64,000 nt of DNA, taken from contig NZ_JACHEE010000012.1 in the NCBI RefSeq assembly GCF_014207375.1, forward strand, positions 116,436 to 180,435. The letters run 5' to 3'. The stretch comes from Arthrobacter sp. AZCC_0090 (GTDB taxonomy: Bacteria > Actinomycetota > Actinomycetes > Actinomycetales > Micrococcaceae). This document shows positions 8,653 to 16,726 of the stretch, one piece after another (the stretch's first letter is position 1; the number at the start of each line of letters is the position of its first letter). The notes beneath the pieces are model-generated. The model was given only the letters and a program-made list of their open reading frames with translations. It searched no databases and was not told the origin of the DNA. The position numbers were made by a program, and so were the translations under genes.

Positions 8653-10371
8653 ATGAGTAAGACCGTTGTGTGTGATGTCTTGGTGGTCGGCTCCGGCGTC
8701 GCCGGAATGGCCGCGGCGCTGAAGGCCGCTTCCCAAGGACTGAACGTGATCGTTGCCGAGAAGGACCGATACTTCGGCGGCACCACTGCCATTTCCGCCG
8801 GTTGGGCCTGGGTCCCCGGAAACAAACAGGGCGTGGAGGAAGGGGACACCCGCGAGGATGCGGAAACCTACCTGAAGAACCTCGCCCCGGACACCTTCAA
8901 CGAAGCAGGAGTCCGGGACTTCCTGGATACCGTGCCCGAAGCAATCTCCTTTTTCGAGAACGAGACCGAGGTGAAATTCACGTACCCGGAGAAGGCCCCG
9001 GACTACCAGATGGACCTGCCCGGGGCGAGACTTTCCGGCCGTGCCATCCTGCCACGTGACGTCGACGCAAGGGTTCTCGGGGACAAGCGCCTCCTGATGC
9101 AGCCGTACATGAGTTCCTACACCGTGTTCGGTTACATGCCGCAGGTCGGGCCGGATATCAACGAGTTCTTCCACGTCAACCAATCGATCAAGTCCTTCGT
9201 CTATGTGGCGAAAAAGCTGCTCCGCACGTGGTCCGACGCGGCCCGCTACAAGCGCGCCGTCCTGCGCTCCAACGGCAACGCGCTGATGACCCGCATGGTG
9301 AAGAGCGCCGATGATTTGGGAGTGCGGTTGTGGAACGCCACACCAGTGCTTTCCCTGACCCGTGGCGACGACGGAGCCATCAGCGGAGCGGTCATCGGGG
9401 GAGAACATGCCGCCACGGTGACGGCCCGGATGGGGGTCGTCCTCGCGGCGGGCGGATTCTCCGGCAACAAGAAGTTGCGGCAGGAGTACTTCCCGCACGA
9501 CGCCGACGGAGACGACCACTTCACGCCGACCGTGGGTCACGGAGGAGACGCGGCTAACCTGGCGATCAGCGCCGGTGGCCACATCGACGACTCCGTGTTC
9601 AGCGTGGGATCCTGGGCTCCGGTGACCGTCTTCAAGTACCTCAATGGTGCCCAGCGCCTCTTCCCGCACCTTCGCGCCATCGGGCTCCCGGGCCTGATCG
9701 CCGTCGACCGCCATGGTAAGCGCTTCGGGAACGAGGCCCTCAGCTACCACGACTTCGGCGGGGCGATGATCGCGCATAACAAAGGCGAGGAGAAGACCTT
9801 CGGCTACGTGATCGGCGATGCCAAGACAATGCACAAGTACGGCATCGGCTACGCCAAGCCCTGGCCCATGCCGCGTGGCTATTTCTACCGGACCGGTTAT
9901 TTGGTCAAGGGGAACACACTGGAGGAACTCGCGGGCAAGCTCGGCATCGACGCCGAAGGCCTGAAGGCTACCGTGTCCGAATTCAATCCCGCGGCAGAAC
10001 GTGGCGAGGATCCGGCCTTTGGCCGGGGCTCCACTCTGTACAACCACTTCCGGGGTGACATGGAACACAAGCCGAACCCCAACCTTGCTCCCGTCGGCAA
10101 GGGGCCGTACTACGCGGCGAAGATCCAGATGGGTGACCTGGGCACTTTTGCCGGAATCGGTGTCAATGAACGCTCCGAGGTGGTGACGGCAGAAGGAACC
10201 CCCGTTCCTGGCCTGATCGCCGTCGGCGCGGCAGCGGTCAGCGTCTTCGGCGGCGGCTACCCGGGCTACGGCTCGCATATCGGCCCGGCCCTTGTGTTCG
10301 GCTACCGGGCAGGCCGTGACATCGAACGGCTCGCCGCCGAGCGTGGGGTCTCCCGGGTGGCGGCAAACTGA
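8653..10371 (+). CDS. Second FAD-dependent dehydrogenase of the KstD/fumarate reductase family
   Basis: This 572-aa flavoprotein starts with VVGSGVAGMAAALKAASQG (ADP-binding), followed by GGTTAISAGWAWVPGN, and ends with the FAD-closing motif GGGYPGYGSHIGPALVFGYRAG. The start at ATG 8653 (MSKTVV) is chosen because the extra 17 codons upstream overlap the repeat array. It is a paralogue of the enzyme at 5075. Two such enzymes fit two successive ring desaturations leading to an aromatic acid (ChcC1/ChcC2 logic, inferred). Confidence 0.8.
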   Translation: MSKTVVCDVLVVGSGVAGMAAALKAASQGLNVIVAEKDRYFGGTTAISAGWAWVPGNKQGVEEGDTREDAETYLKNLAPDTFNEAGVRDFLDTVPEAISFFENETEVKFTYPEKAPDYQMDLPGARLSGRAILPRDVDARVLGDKRLLMQPYMSSYTVFGYMPQVGPDINEFFHVNQSIKSFVYVAKKLLRTWSDAARYKRAVLRSNGNALMTRMVKSADDLGVRLWNATPVLSLTRGDDGAISGAVIGGEHAATVTARMGVVLAAGGFSGNKKLRQEYFPHDADGDDHFTPTVGHGGDAANLAISAGGHIDDSVFSVGSWAPVTVFKYLNGAQRLFPHLRAIGLPGLIAVDRHGKRFGNEALSYHDFGGAMIAHNKGEEKTFGYVIGDAKTMHKYGIGYAKPWPMPRGYFYRTGYLVKGNTLEELAGKLGIDAEGLKATVSEFNPAAERGEDPAFGRGSTLYNHFRGDMEHKPNPNLAPVGKGPYYAAKIQMGDLGTFAGIGVNERSEVVTAEGTPVPGLIAVGAAAVSVFGGGYPGYGSHIGPALVFGYRAGRDIERLAAERGVSRVAAN

Positions 10372-10428
10372 GGAGTGGGGCGTCCGTGGGTCCTGCCGTC
10401 CGCGGGCGCTGCGTAGGAGAATTTCATC

Positions 10429-11199
10429 ATGGCGAATTCCCCAACCGGTGAATCCGTGATCAGCCGCGTCGTGCGTCTTTTGAGTGCGTTCGACCGGGAT
10501 GTGCCGAGCATGACACTGTCCGGCCTTTCGCGCCGCGCCGACCTGCCGCTGACCACTACCCGGCGGCTGCTGGAGGATCTCGTCCTGCATGGCCTGATTG
10601 AGCGGCTTCCCGACGGCGATCTGCGGCCCGGGATGCGGATGTGGGAGCTCGCTGCGCGGGCTTCACGGGCCCTGAACCTCCAGGAGGTGGCGCTTCCGTT
10701 CATGGAAGATGTCCAGGCCACCGTCCACCAGCACACCACCCTGGCGGTGTTGAACCAGAGGACGGTGCTGTACGTGGAGCGTCTGTCATCGCCGGATTCC
10801 AAACTCAATGCGGCGCACATCGCACAAAGAATGCCCATCCACGCGGCATCCTCTGGGCTGGTGCTGCTCGCGTACTCTCCGTCTGCCTTCCAGGACGAGG
10901 TGCTCTCTGCCCCTCTGGCGAAGGTAACCCCTGAGACGATCACCGATCCGTTGCTGATTCGGAAGCATCTGGCAGAGATCCGCCAGCGGGGCTACGTGGC
11001 GTTGCCTGGGATCGGCGTCACTGAATGGACCGGCATCGCGGTTCCGGTCTTCGGGGCAAACAACGAGATTGCCGCGGCATTGAATGCGATTGTTCCGAGG
11101 AACGAAGCCGACATTCCTTTTACAGTCCCTGCACTGCTGACGGCTGCCCACGGCATTTCCCGAGCCCTGAAATCGGCCGGCACTTCCCCGCGCCGCTAG
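10429..11199 (+). CDS. IclR-family transcriptional regulator (second copy)
   Basis: The 256-aa regulator has winged helix LSGLSRRADLPLTTTRRLLEDLV and a C-terminal ligand domain with TGIAVPVFGANN. Its first residues (MANSPTGESVISR) parallel those of the regulator at 7701 (MANSASGESIIRR), so the two come from a duplication. It lies between the second FAD enzyme and the P450 operon, 58 bases downstream of the former. It probably controls the oxygenase genes that follow. Confidence 0.85.
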   Translation: MANSPTGESVISRVVRLLSAFDRDVPSMTLSGLSRRADLPLTTTRRLLEDLVLHGLIERLPDGDLRPGMRMWELAARASRALNLQEVALPFMEDVQATVHQHTTLAVLNQRTVLYVERLSSPDSKLNAAHIAQRMPIHAASSGLVLLAYSPSAFQDEVLSAPLAKVTPETITDPLLIRKHLAEIRQRGYVALPGIGVTEWTGIAVPVFGANNEIAAALNAIVPRNEADIPFTVPALLTAAHGISRALKSAGTSPRR

Positions 11200-11306
11200 G
11201 CGTTTCGGCAACTTGAGCCGATGAACGGAAGTCCTGTGGCCGGTGGCGTGCCGCCGTCGGCATTCTTGGTGAGACACGGATCACTATCCCGGAAGGAAGG
11301 ACAACG

Positions 11307-12566
11307 ATGTCTGCCCCCACCACAGAAAAAACCAGCAGCCCAGCGGCGCTGCCCCCGTATTCCCATGAACTGGACTGGCCGGAAGGAATGGCACCTTTCA
11401 AAGTGGTCGACGACGGATCGCAAGGCGATCCCTACGCGCACTATGAATGGATGAGGGAGCATGCTCCCGTGCTCCGGGCTTACTCGCCGGTCTCCGATGT
11501 CTGGTTCATCTCCCGGTACGACGACGTCCGCAAGGCCATGCGGGCACCCAAGGTCTTCTCCTCCCAGGTCGTAGAGCCGGTGCCGCTGACCTTCCTGACT
11601 CTGTTCGACGCACCGAACCACACGCGCCTGCGCCAAGTGGTCGCGCAGGCCTTCACCCCGAAAGCCATCGGCCGATTCGAGGAGCGGGTCCGGGAAAACG
11701 CGCACAAATACCTGGACCCGATGATCGCCGCCAGAGGCGGGGACGCCGTGGACGACTACGCGATTCCACTGAGCATGTCCACGATCAGCGCCCTGCTTGA
11801 TGTGCCTGCCGCTGACTTCGACAAGATGAAGTTCTGGTCTGACGAGACGTTCAGCTACTTTGGCAGGCTCGCTCGCAAAGCTGAGGGGACCGGCACGGAT
11901 GAACAAAGCACCTTCGCGTTCTTCGCCTACCTGAAGGACACCATGGAGCGCCTCTATCGAGATGAGAGCGAGTCAGTGGGCGGCCACATCGCGAGGATGT
12001 GGAAGGAAGGCCTGCTCAGCGAGAAAGAGGCCAAGGAACTGTGCGCGTTCGTCTTCGTCGCCGGACATGACACGACGACGATCCTGCTCGCCAACGCCTT
12101 CAGGCTCTTCAGCGAACACCCCGAACTGCTGGACCGGATCCGCGAGCGTCCCGAGGACGCGAACCTCTTCCTCGAGGAACTTGCCCGCTACCGAGGAACA
12201 GTGCAGCGCGTCAGCCGCATCACCACCGAAGAAGTCGAAGTTGCCGGGGTAACCCTGCCTGCCGGAGCCATTGTCCGGCTCCTGCCCGCCGCCGCCAACC
12301 GGGACAGTGCCAAATACCCCGATGGCGAGAAGTTCGACATCGACCGCAACAACGACGGCCACCTGGGCTTCGGCCACGGCGTGCACAGCTGCCTCGGTGC
12401 CCCCTTGGCGCGGCTGGAAACCCAGGTGACGATCGAAATCCTGGCCCAGAAACTGGGTTCCCTGATTCTGGATCAGGACAAACCGATTGACTACGTCCGC
12501 GGAAACAACCTCACGAACTCGGGCCCGGAGCACCTCCACGTGAAGCTGGAGAAGTTCGATGCGTGA
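11307..12566 (+). CDS. Cytochrome P450 monooxygenase
   Basis: The 419-aa soluble bacterial P450 has the I-helix oxygen-activation motif AGHDTTT near residue 252, an ELAR (ExxR) K-helix motif, and the heme loop FGHGVHSCLG with the cysteine ligand at about residue 362. A ribosome site (AAGGAAGGAC) precedes the ATG. The reductase and ferredoxin follow immediately, making a complete class I three-component system. The natural substrate is inferred to be an alicyclic acid (ChcAa-like, 4-hydroxylation); a terpene is an alternative. Confidence 0.9.
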   Translation: MSAPTTEKTSSPAALPPYSHELDWPEGMAPFKVVDDGSQGDPYAHYEWMREHAPVLRAYSPVSDVWFISRYDDVRKAMRAPKVFSSQVVEPVPLTFLTLFDAPNHTRLRQVVAQAFTPKAIGRFEERVRENAHKYLDPMIAARGGDAVDDYAIPLSMSTISALLDVPAADFDKMKFWSDETFSYFGRLARKAEGTGTDEQSTFAFFAYLKDTMERLYRDESESVGGHIARMWKEGLLSEKEAKELCAFVFVAGHDTTTILLANAFRLFSEHPELLDRIRERPEDANLFLEELARYRGTVQRVSRITTEEVEVAGVTLPAGAIVRLLPAAANRDSAKYPDGEKFDIDRNNDGHLGFGHGVHSCLGAPLARLETQVTIEILAQKLGSLILDQDKPIDYVRGNNLTNSGPEHLHVKLEKFDA

Positions 12567-13815
12567 GCAGCAGATCCCACAGGAGAACCAAAAGCCCGTT
12601 GTCATCATCGGTGCCGGCCACTCCGGCGTCGCTGTCGCTGCAGGACTGCGCACCCGGGGGTGGCAAGGCCGCATCCTGCTGCTCGACGCCGAAAAGGAAA
12701 CCCCATACGAACGCCCGCCACTGTCGAAGGAACTCCTGAAGGCCGGTGCCCCGGACGAGTCGACGCCACTGCGCAAGGAAAAGTTCTTCCAAGACAAGGG
12801 CATCGAGCGCTTGGCGGGACTCACCGTCGAGTCCATAGACCGTCCAGGCAAGGCCGTCCTCCTCTCCGACGGCGGCCGTCACGGGTACCACCGCCTCGTC
12901 ATCGCCACTGGTTCACGGGCCCGGGCACTGTCGGTTCCCGGCGCCAATCTCCCGGGCGTCTTGGCCTTGAGGACCAGGGACGACGCGCTCGAACTCAAGC
13001 GCGTCCTGGTCCCAGGCGCGCAGGTTGCCATCATCGGGGCCGGCTACATCGGCTTGGAAGTCGCCGCCGCGGCGGCTGCGCGAGGCTGCAAAGTCACTGT
13101 CCTCGAATTCCAGGACCGGGTCATGAGCAGGGTTACCTCGGCTCCCGTTTCCCGCTTCTTCGAGAATGTCCACGGGCAAAAGGGCGTCCGCTTCGTCTTC
13201 GGCGCCGCGGTTACAGCCATCGAGGGAACGGACCGGGCCGAGCACGTGGTGACGGCCGACGGCGCGCGGTTCCCCGCCGACGTCGTCCTCGCCGGAATAG
13301 GCGTGATCCCCAACCAGGAAATCGCTGAAGCGGCCGGACTGCACTGCAAGGACGGCATCTTTGTGGACGACGACGGACGCACCTCGGACCCGGAAATCTA
13401 CGCCACCGGCGACGTCACCCACTTTACCAGCAGGATCGATGGCCAGAGCCAGCGGCTCGAGTGCATCCAGAACGCCATGTCCCAAGCGGACAGCGTCGCC
13501 GCGCACATCACCGGCCAGCCGACGTCGGATCCCGAGATCCCCTGGTTCTGGACCGTTCAGCACGGCGTCCGTCTGCAGACCGCAGGAGTGCGCCACCCCG
13601 ACGACGACGTCATTGTCCGCGGAACGCCCTCGGAAGGAAAGTTCTCGGTGGTCTATCTCCGGAACGGACGGCTCTCCGCCGTCGACACCGTCGGAGGCCT
13701 CAGCGACTTCCGCCCGGCCAAGAAACTCATCGCCCGGGCGGCGGAAATCGATCCCTCGCTTGCCGCAGAACCCAGCATTTCATTGACTGACGCTGCGCTG
13801 CAGCCCTCACTTTAA
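12559..13815 (+). CDS. Ferredoxin reductase (putidaredoxin reductase type)
   Basis: The 418-aa FAD/NAD(P)H oxidoreductase has an N-terminal FAD motif (VIIGAGHSGVAVAAGLR), the PYERPPLSKELL segment, a second nucleotide motif (AIIGAGYIGLEVAAAAAARG), and EIYATGDVTHF near the C-terminus. It carries electrons from NAD(P)H to the ferredoxin at 13826 for the P450. It overlaps the P450 gene by eight bases and is translationally coupled to it. Confidence 0.9.
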   Translation: MREQQIPQENQKPVVIIGAGHSGVAVAAGLRTRGWQGRILLLDAEKETPYERPPLSKELLKAGAPDESTPLRKEKFFQDKGIERLAGLTVESIDRPGKAVLLSDGGRHGYHRLVIATGSRARALSVPGANLPGVLALRTRDDALELKRVLVPGAQVAIIGAGYIGLEVAAAAAARGCKVTVLEFQDRVMSRVTSAPVSRFFENVHGQKGVRFVFGAAVTAIEGTDRAEHVVTADGARFPADVVLAGIGVIPNQEIAEAAGLHCKDGIFVDDDGRTSDPEIYATGDVTHFTSRIDGQSQRLECIQNAMSQADSVAAHITGQPTSDPEIPWFWTVQHGVRLQTAGVRHPDDDVIVRGTPSEGKFSVVYLRNGRLSAVDTVGGLSDFRPAKKLIARAAEIDPSLAAEPSISLTDAALQPSL

Positions 13816-13825
13816 AGGAACCACC

Positions 13826-14149
13826 ATGAGCAACAACAAAGTAACCGTCGTCGACCGTGAAGGCGCCACCCATGACCTTGAATGGGAGCCAGACCAGAGT
13901 CTGATGGAGGCGCTCCGGGATAACGACCTCCCGGTCCTGGCCTCCTGCGGCGGCACCGCATCCTGCGCAACCTGCCACGTGTTCCTCGAAAAAGAGGTCT
14001 TCGAAACCCTGGGCGAACGCAGCGAGGACGAACTCGAACTGCTTGTGGAAGCCGAGGGCTACCAGGAATGCGGCTCCAGACTCTCCTGCCAGGTCGACTT
14101 CAGCCAGAACCTCGACGGCGTCACGGTCACGCTGGCGCCTGAGGGTTAG
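13826..14149 (+). CDS. 2Fe-2S ferredoxin (putidaredoxin/adrenodoxin type)
   Basis: The 107-aa protein carries the vertebrate-type cluster motif: three cysteines in ASCGGTASCATCHV and the fourth in SRLSCQ. It shuttles electrons from the reductase to the P450. It is the last gene of the plus-strand arm, starts 10 bases after the reductase stop (ribosome site AAAGGAACC) and is followed by a terminator hairpin. Confidence 0.9.
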   Translation: MSNNKVTVVDREGATHDLEWEPDQSLMEALRDNDLPVLASCGGTASCATCHVFLEKEVFETLGERSEDELELLVEAEGYQECGSRLSCQVDFSQNLDGVTVTLAPEG

Positions 14150-14243
14150 AAATATGAAGGCTACGGAATTTCTCGAACGCCGCGATGTGGACCGAGCCAC
14201 CACCCAGACACGCAAATCTTCTGCGACCCCATGACCAGCCTGA

Positions 14244-14275
14244 CTCAGGCCCTGCGCAGGTGCGAAGGGCCTGAG
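14244..14275 (+). terminator. Terminator-like hairpin after the P450 operon
   Basis: A perfect 10-bp inverted repeat (CTCAGGCCCT / AGGGCCTGAG) encloses a 12-base loop about 95 bases past the ferredoxin stop. No long T-tract follows. Confidence 0.5.
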
Positions 14276-14410
14276 GCATGCGGGGTCCGTCTCAGACGGA
14301 ACGCTGGGCCTTGGTGGTTGCCGTGGCAGCTTTGCTCTTGTCCCGTGCCTGGCCCGGTCGTTATCACTCATGGCGTTGAGCGCGGCAAATGTTCCGGGCC
14401 AGCCAGCATC

Positions 14411-14503
14411 TGACCCTGTCCATCGTGATGGTCTGGCGGGTGATGTAGCCACAAGCATCCGAGAGCATGAAGATGGTCGGATTGGCCAACTCCTCCGATA
14501 GTG
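14411..14503 (-). pseudogene. C-terminal remnant of a second SDR
   Basis: On the minus strand a short frame reads ELANPTIFMLSDACGYITRQ followed by TITMD, the ending typical of an SDR (A-LFLxSDxxxYITGQTIxVDGG). No start, cofactor site or YxxxK remains. It lies just beyond the P450 operon and could be the trace of a second alcohol dehydrogenase gene. Confidence 0.5.
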
Positions 14504-14676
14504 CCTGCCCGTCCGGCCGTTCTGTAGGTGTCTTCTGGGTCTTGGTCCGCGGGCAGACGCGTGAGGATTTGGGAGGTGCCTGATCCATGCCATGGCGCGG
14601 CTGAGTGGAATCGTGGATCGCCTGTCCGGGTTCCGCCTTGCGAGCGTCGACGTGAGTCGGCGCGGGTCGAACCGAT

Positions 14677-14691
14677 GTACCACATTGGTAC
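14677..14691. promoter_or_regulatory. Operator of the Doc-type TA module
   Basis: GTACCA-CAT-TGGTAC is a perfect inverted repeat ending 10 bases before the antitoxin start. The spacing of the two GTAC cores (11 bp) equals that at the decayed copy (2416-2432). Confidence 0.55.
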
Positions 14692-14701
14692 GATGGTCGG
14701 T

Positions 14702-14908
14702 ATGGCAATGAATCTCCGCGTTCCCGAAGACCTCGATCGCCGGCTCGAGCAGCTTGCCGCCGAGGAGCATACGTCCAAGTCCGCGCTTCTGCTCCAGGGG
14801 GCAGAGCTGGTCCTGCAGCGCCATGCCCGCCGCCGCGAAATTAGTGAGGGCCTGGACTTTGTGATGAGTCATGACGCCGGGCTGCTCACCCGCCTTGAGG
14901 ACGCGTGA
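14702..14908 (+). CDS. Antitoxin of a Doc-type TA module (ribbon-helix-helix-like)
   Basis: The 68-aa protein (MAMNLRVPEDLDRRLEQLA...) resembles small CopG/RHH-type antitoxins: a short beta strand, then two helices, then an acidic tail that would cover the toxin. The start at 14702 is right after the operator palindrome; a longer upstream frame is not supported. Its TGA overlaps the GTG of the toxin. It should neutralise the Doc-like kinase and repress the operon. Two broken copies exist in the window (2440 and 33805). Confidence 0.75.
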   Translation: MAMNLRVPEDLDRRLEQLAAEEHTSKSALLLQGAELVLQRHARRREISEGLDFVMSHDAGLLTRLEDA

Positions 14909-15273
14909 CCGCGTACCTGGATATCGAGGATGCCCTCCAGGTGGTTGACCGCTACGGCTTCCGCATCCGCGACGTCGGACTGCTCGCCTCGGCCTTGGCC
15001 CGGCCGGCAACAACCGTCATGGGCGCCGAAGCCTATCCGGACCTGGCCATGAAAGCGGCGGCACTCCTTGAGTCCGTTGCCAGATTCCATCCGGTCATCG
15101 ACGGCAGCAAACGCACGGCCTGGACGTTGACGGTATTGCTCTTGTGGATCAATGGCTACCGCCACGACTTCACGACCGACGAAGGCTTCGACGTCGTTGT
15201 CGGCGTCGCCGCCGGCAACCTTGAACTGCAGGACTCCGCTGCGGTGATTTCACGGCATCTGGTCCGACGCTAG
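14905..15273 (+). CDS. doc: Doc-family toxin (Fic fold)
   Basis: The 122-aa protein has the Doc catalytic loop as HPVIDGSKRTAW around residues 59-70, close to H-x-F-x-D-A/G-N-K-R. The usual asparagine is replaced by serine, so activity needs testing. Doc toxins phosphorylate EF-Tu and block translation. The gene starts at GTG inside the antitoxin stop. It ends 26 bases before a conserved junction sequence, so it marks the edge of an integrated segment. Confidence 0.8.
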   Translation: MTAYLDIEDALQVVDRYGFRIRDVGLLASALARPATTVMGAEAYPDLAMKAAALLESVARFHPVIDGSKRTAWTLTVLLLWINGYRHDFTTDEGFDVVVGVAAGNLELQDSAAVISRHLVRR

Positions 15274-15290
15274 ACGCGCCTGAATCGCGC

Positions 15291-15431
15291 AAAAGAGGGT
15301 GTGCACAATGTGCACACTCTTGCCGTCGGACTGGCCCGTACCGGGGCCGAACTGGCCCGTACTGCGTATGTTTCTGCGACTTCCCAGTATTTTCAAGGCC
15401 CGGAACCCGGTTCGAGTCCCACCTCGGGCAC
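15291..15431 (+). repeat. Junction repeat copy 1: palindrome, two arm-like repeats and tRNA 3' end
   Basis: This 141-bp block recurs at 42277-42419 in the same orientation. It holds the 19-bp palindrome GTGTGCACAATGTGCACAC (15299-15317), two ACTGGCCCGTAC repeats 21 bp apart (15330-15341, 15351-15362) and a 22-bp tRNA 3'-end-like sequence (15410-15431). The order resembles an integrase attachment site: arm sites on the face of one helix, then a core. No integrase gene is next to it. Confidence 0.7.
15410..15431 (+). other. Putative attachment-site core (tRNA 3' end), copy 1
   Basis: The 22-bp sequence beginning GTTCGAGTCCCACCTCGGGC is identical at 42398-42419. It reads as the 3' half of a T-arm plus an acceptor strand, probably from a tRNA whose 5' end would start GCCCGAG. 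No intact tRNA surrounds it. Confidence 0.6.
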
Positions 15432-15437
15432 AGCATG

Positions 15438-15459
15438 ACCTCTCGTCAGAGGGGTTTTT
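15438..15459 (+). terminator. Rho-independent terminator
   Basis: CCTCT-CGTC-AGAGG stem-loop followed by GG and five T. It directly follows the tRNA 3'-end fragment, as a tRNA terminator would, so it may have travelled with the tRNA end or be native to the integration locus. Confidence 0.6.
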
Positions 15460-16029
15460 GCTTTAATGTGTGGACATTGATCCTCTGCGGGTCCCTCTGA
15501 CGTTGGCCGCGGTTTATGCCTGGCCCCGCGGCGGCCTGTTCGGTTGTTTGGGTGGCGAGGTCAGGGTGCTTGCTGGTGGCCCGTGCGCCTGGTGGAATCT
15601 AGGGTAAGTGCCGTCCTTTCTTGCTGTTCCGGTGGGCCAGTTGTTGGCCGTCACTCATTCATGGCCAGAAGTTATGGGGACGACATGACGAAGCCGAATT
15701 CTCTCGAGGATCTTCATCGTAGAGCTGCTTTCTGCGTACCAGGTAGAGTCCGCTGATCGCGTGTTTGTCCGGCCAAAGAGGGCGTTCACATTGTGCACAC
15801 CTTTGTGCACGGGCGGCTTTTGGACCTGCATTTTGATCCCCTTCCTACAGGTGTCTCCGACACCGGTTCATGCAAATCTCTGTTGCACGCGACATGACAT
15901 CGCGGCCTGGATCCTCGGTGTCATTGGACGTTCCTGTCAGCGGAAACGTCTTTGGGCGCTTGGGTCCGATCCGTCGGCAGAGTCCAGGTGTGTGGGATCC
16001 GGACTCTTCTTCCGGTCCGGGCTGGGACG
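15460..16029. other. Intergenic with a third TGTGCACA site, no supported gene
   Basis: No frame here has convincing coding character. At 15787-15810 TTGTGCACAC is followed by TTTGTGCAC, two copies of the half-site that forms the 19-bp junction palindromes, so it may be a degenerate third site for the same binding protein. Confidence 0.4.
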
Positions 16030-16698
16030 CTGATCAGGCTCGTACCGCCGGCCCCCTTCGCGACCACAGAGGCTCTGGTAACCAAGGTCTTCCTGCAAAC
16101 CCACATTGTCCGTGGCGGCATTTGGCTCGGCGGTCTGGCCCCGCTCGTCGTCCTTGCTGGCACCCGTCGCAGTCTGAGCGATCGCGCCGGCCTGCTGTGG
16201 GCGGACATGTGGCAGCGTTTCGGCTTTGTCGCACTGATAAGCGTCGGAGCGGTACTGATCTCTGGCCTGTGGCTGACCTGGCAGCACATCGGCAGCATCC
16301 CGCAGCTGTGGACCACGACCAATGGACTGATCCTGCTGGTCAAGATCATTCTGGTACTGGGCATGATCACTGCCGGCGCCGTGAACTCGTTCTGGCTGAT
16401 GCCACGCATCGCCCTGGCCCGTCACGCCGACCCGGCCGCCTCCCTCGTGCACCTGACCCTTGGTCACTTCCCGAAGGTCGTCTGGACCGAGGTCGCCCTC
16501 GGTGTAGGCGTACTGACAGCCCTTACCGTCTTCAACGGGTCGGCCCGCGTCGAGGCGACGGGCCAAGGCGCCCCGCCCGTTGACCCAGGCCTCAGCACCG
16601 CCGGTGTTGTCCTCTCCCTCACGCTGGCGGCTTCCCTCTACGCCTCTGCGAAGGCCTCGGATGCCCTGGCCCGACACCAGATCGCCGCCCATGCCTAG
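16030..16698 (+). pseudogene. CopD-domain membrane protein, 5'-truncated
   Basis: About 220 codons encode a CopD-type membrane domain: THIVRGGIWLGGLAPLVVL (first helix with the conserved His and WxGG), then further hydrophobic helices and KIILVLGMITAGAVN. CopD proteins are usually longer and act in copper uptake or resistance with CopC. The N-terminal helices are missing, the frame before 16030 is non-homologous, and no start codon with a ribosome site is apparent. It looks like the remainder of a gene interrupted at the island edge. Confidence 0.65.
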
Positions 16699-16726
16699 CG
16701 GTGCCGCGGCGGGTAAGACCCGTCAG

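Noticed and set aside
8452..10590. A 712-aa minus-strand frame opposite the second FAD dehydrogenase
   Set aside because: It is an antisense shadow in high-GC DNA, with no ribosome site or domains, opposite a clearly conserved flavoprotein.
15330..15431. A complete tRNA gene ending at 15431
   Set aside because: No 5' acceptor strand, D-arm or anticodon arm folds in the preceding 80 bases; the flanking DNA is instead shared with the second junction copy.
15299..15810. CRISPR or tandem repeat array from the recurring TGTGCACA sites
   Set aside because: Only a few copies at irregular spacing without spacers; no cas genes in the window.
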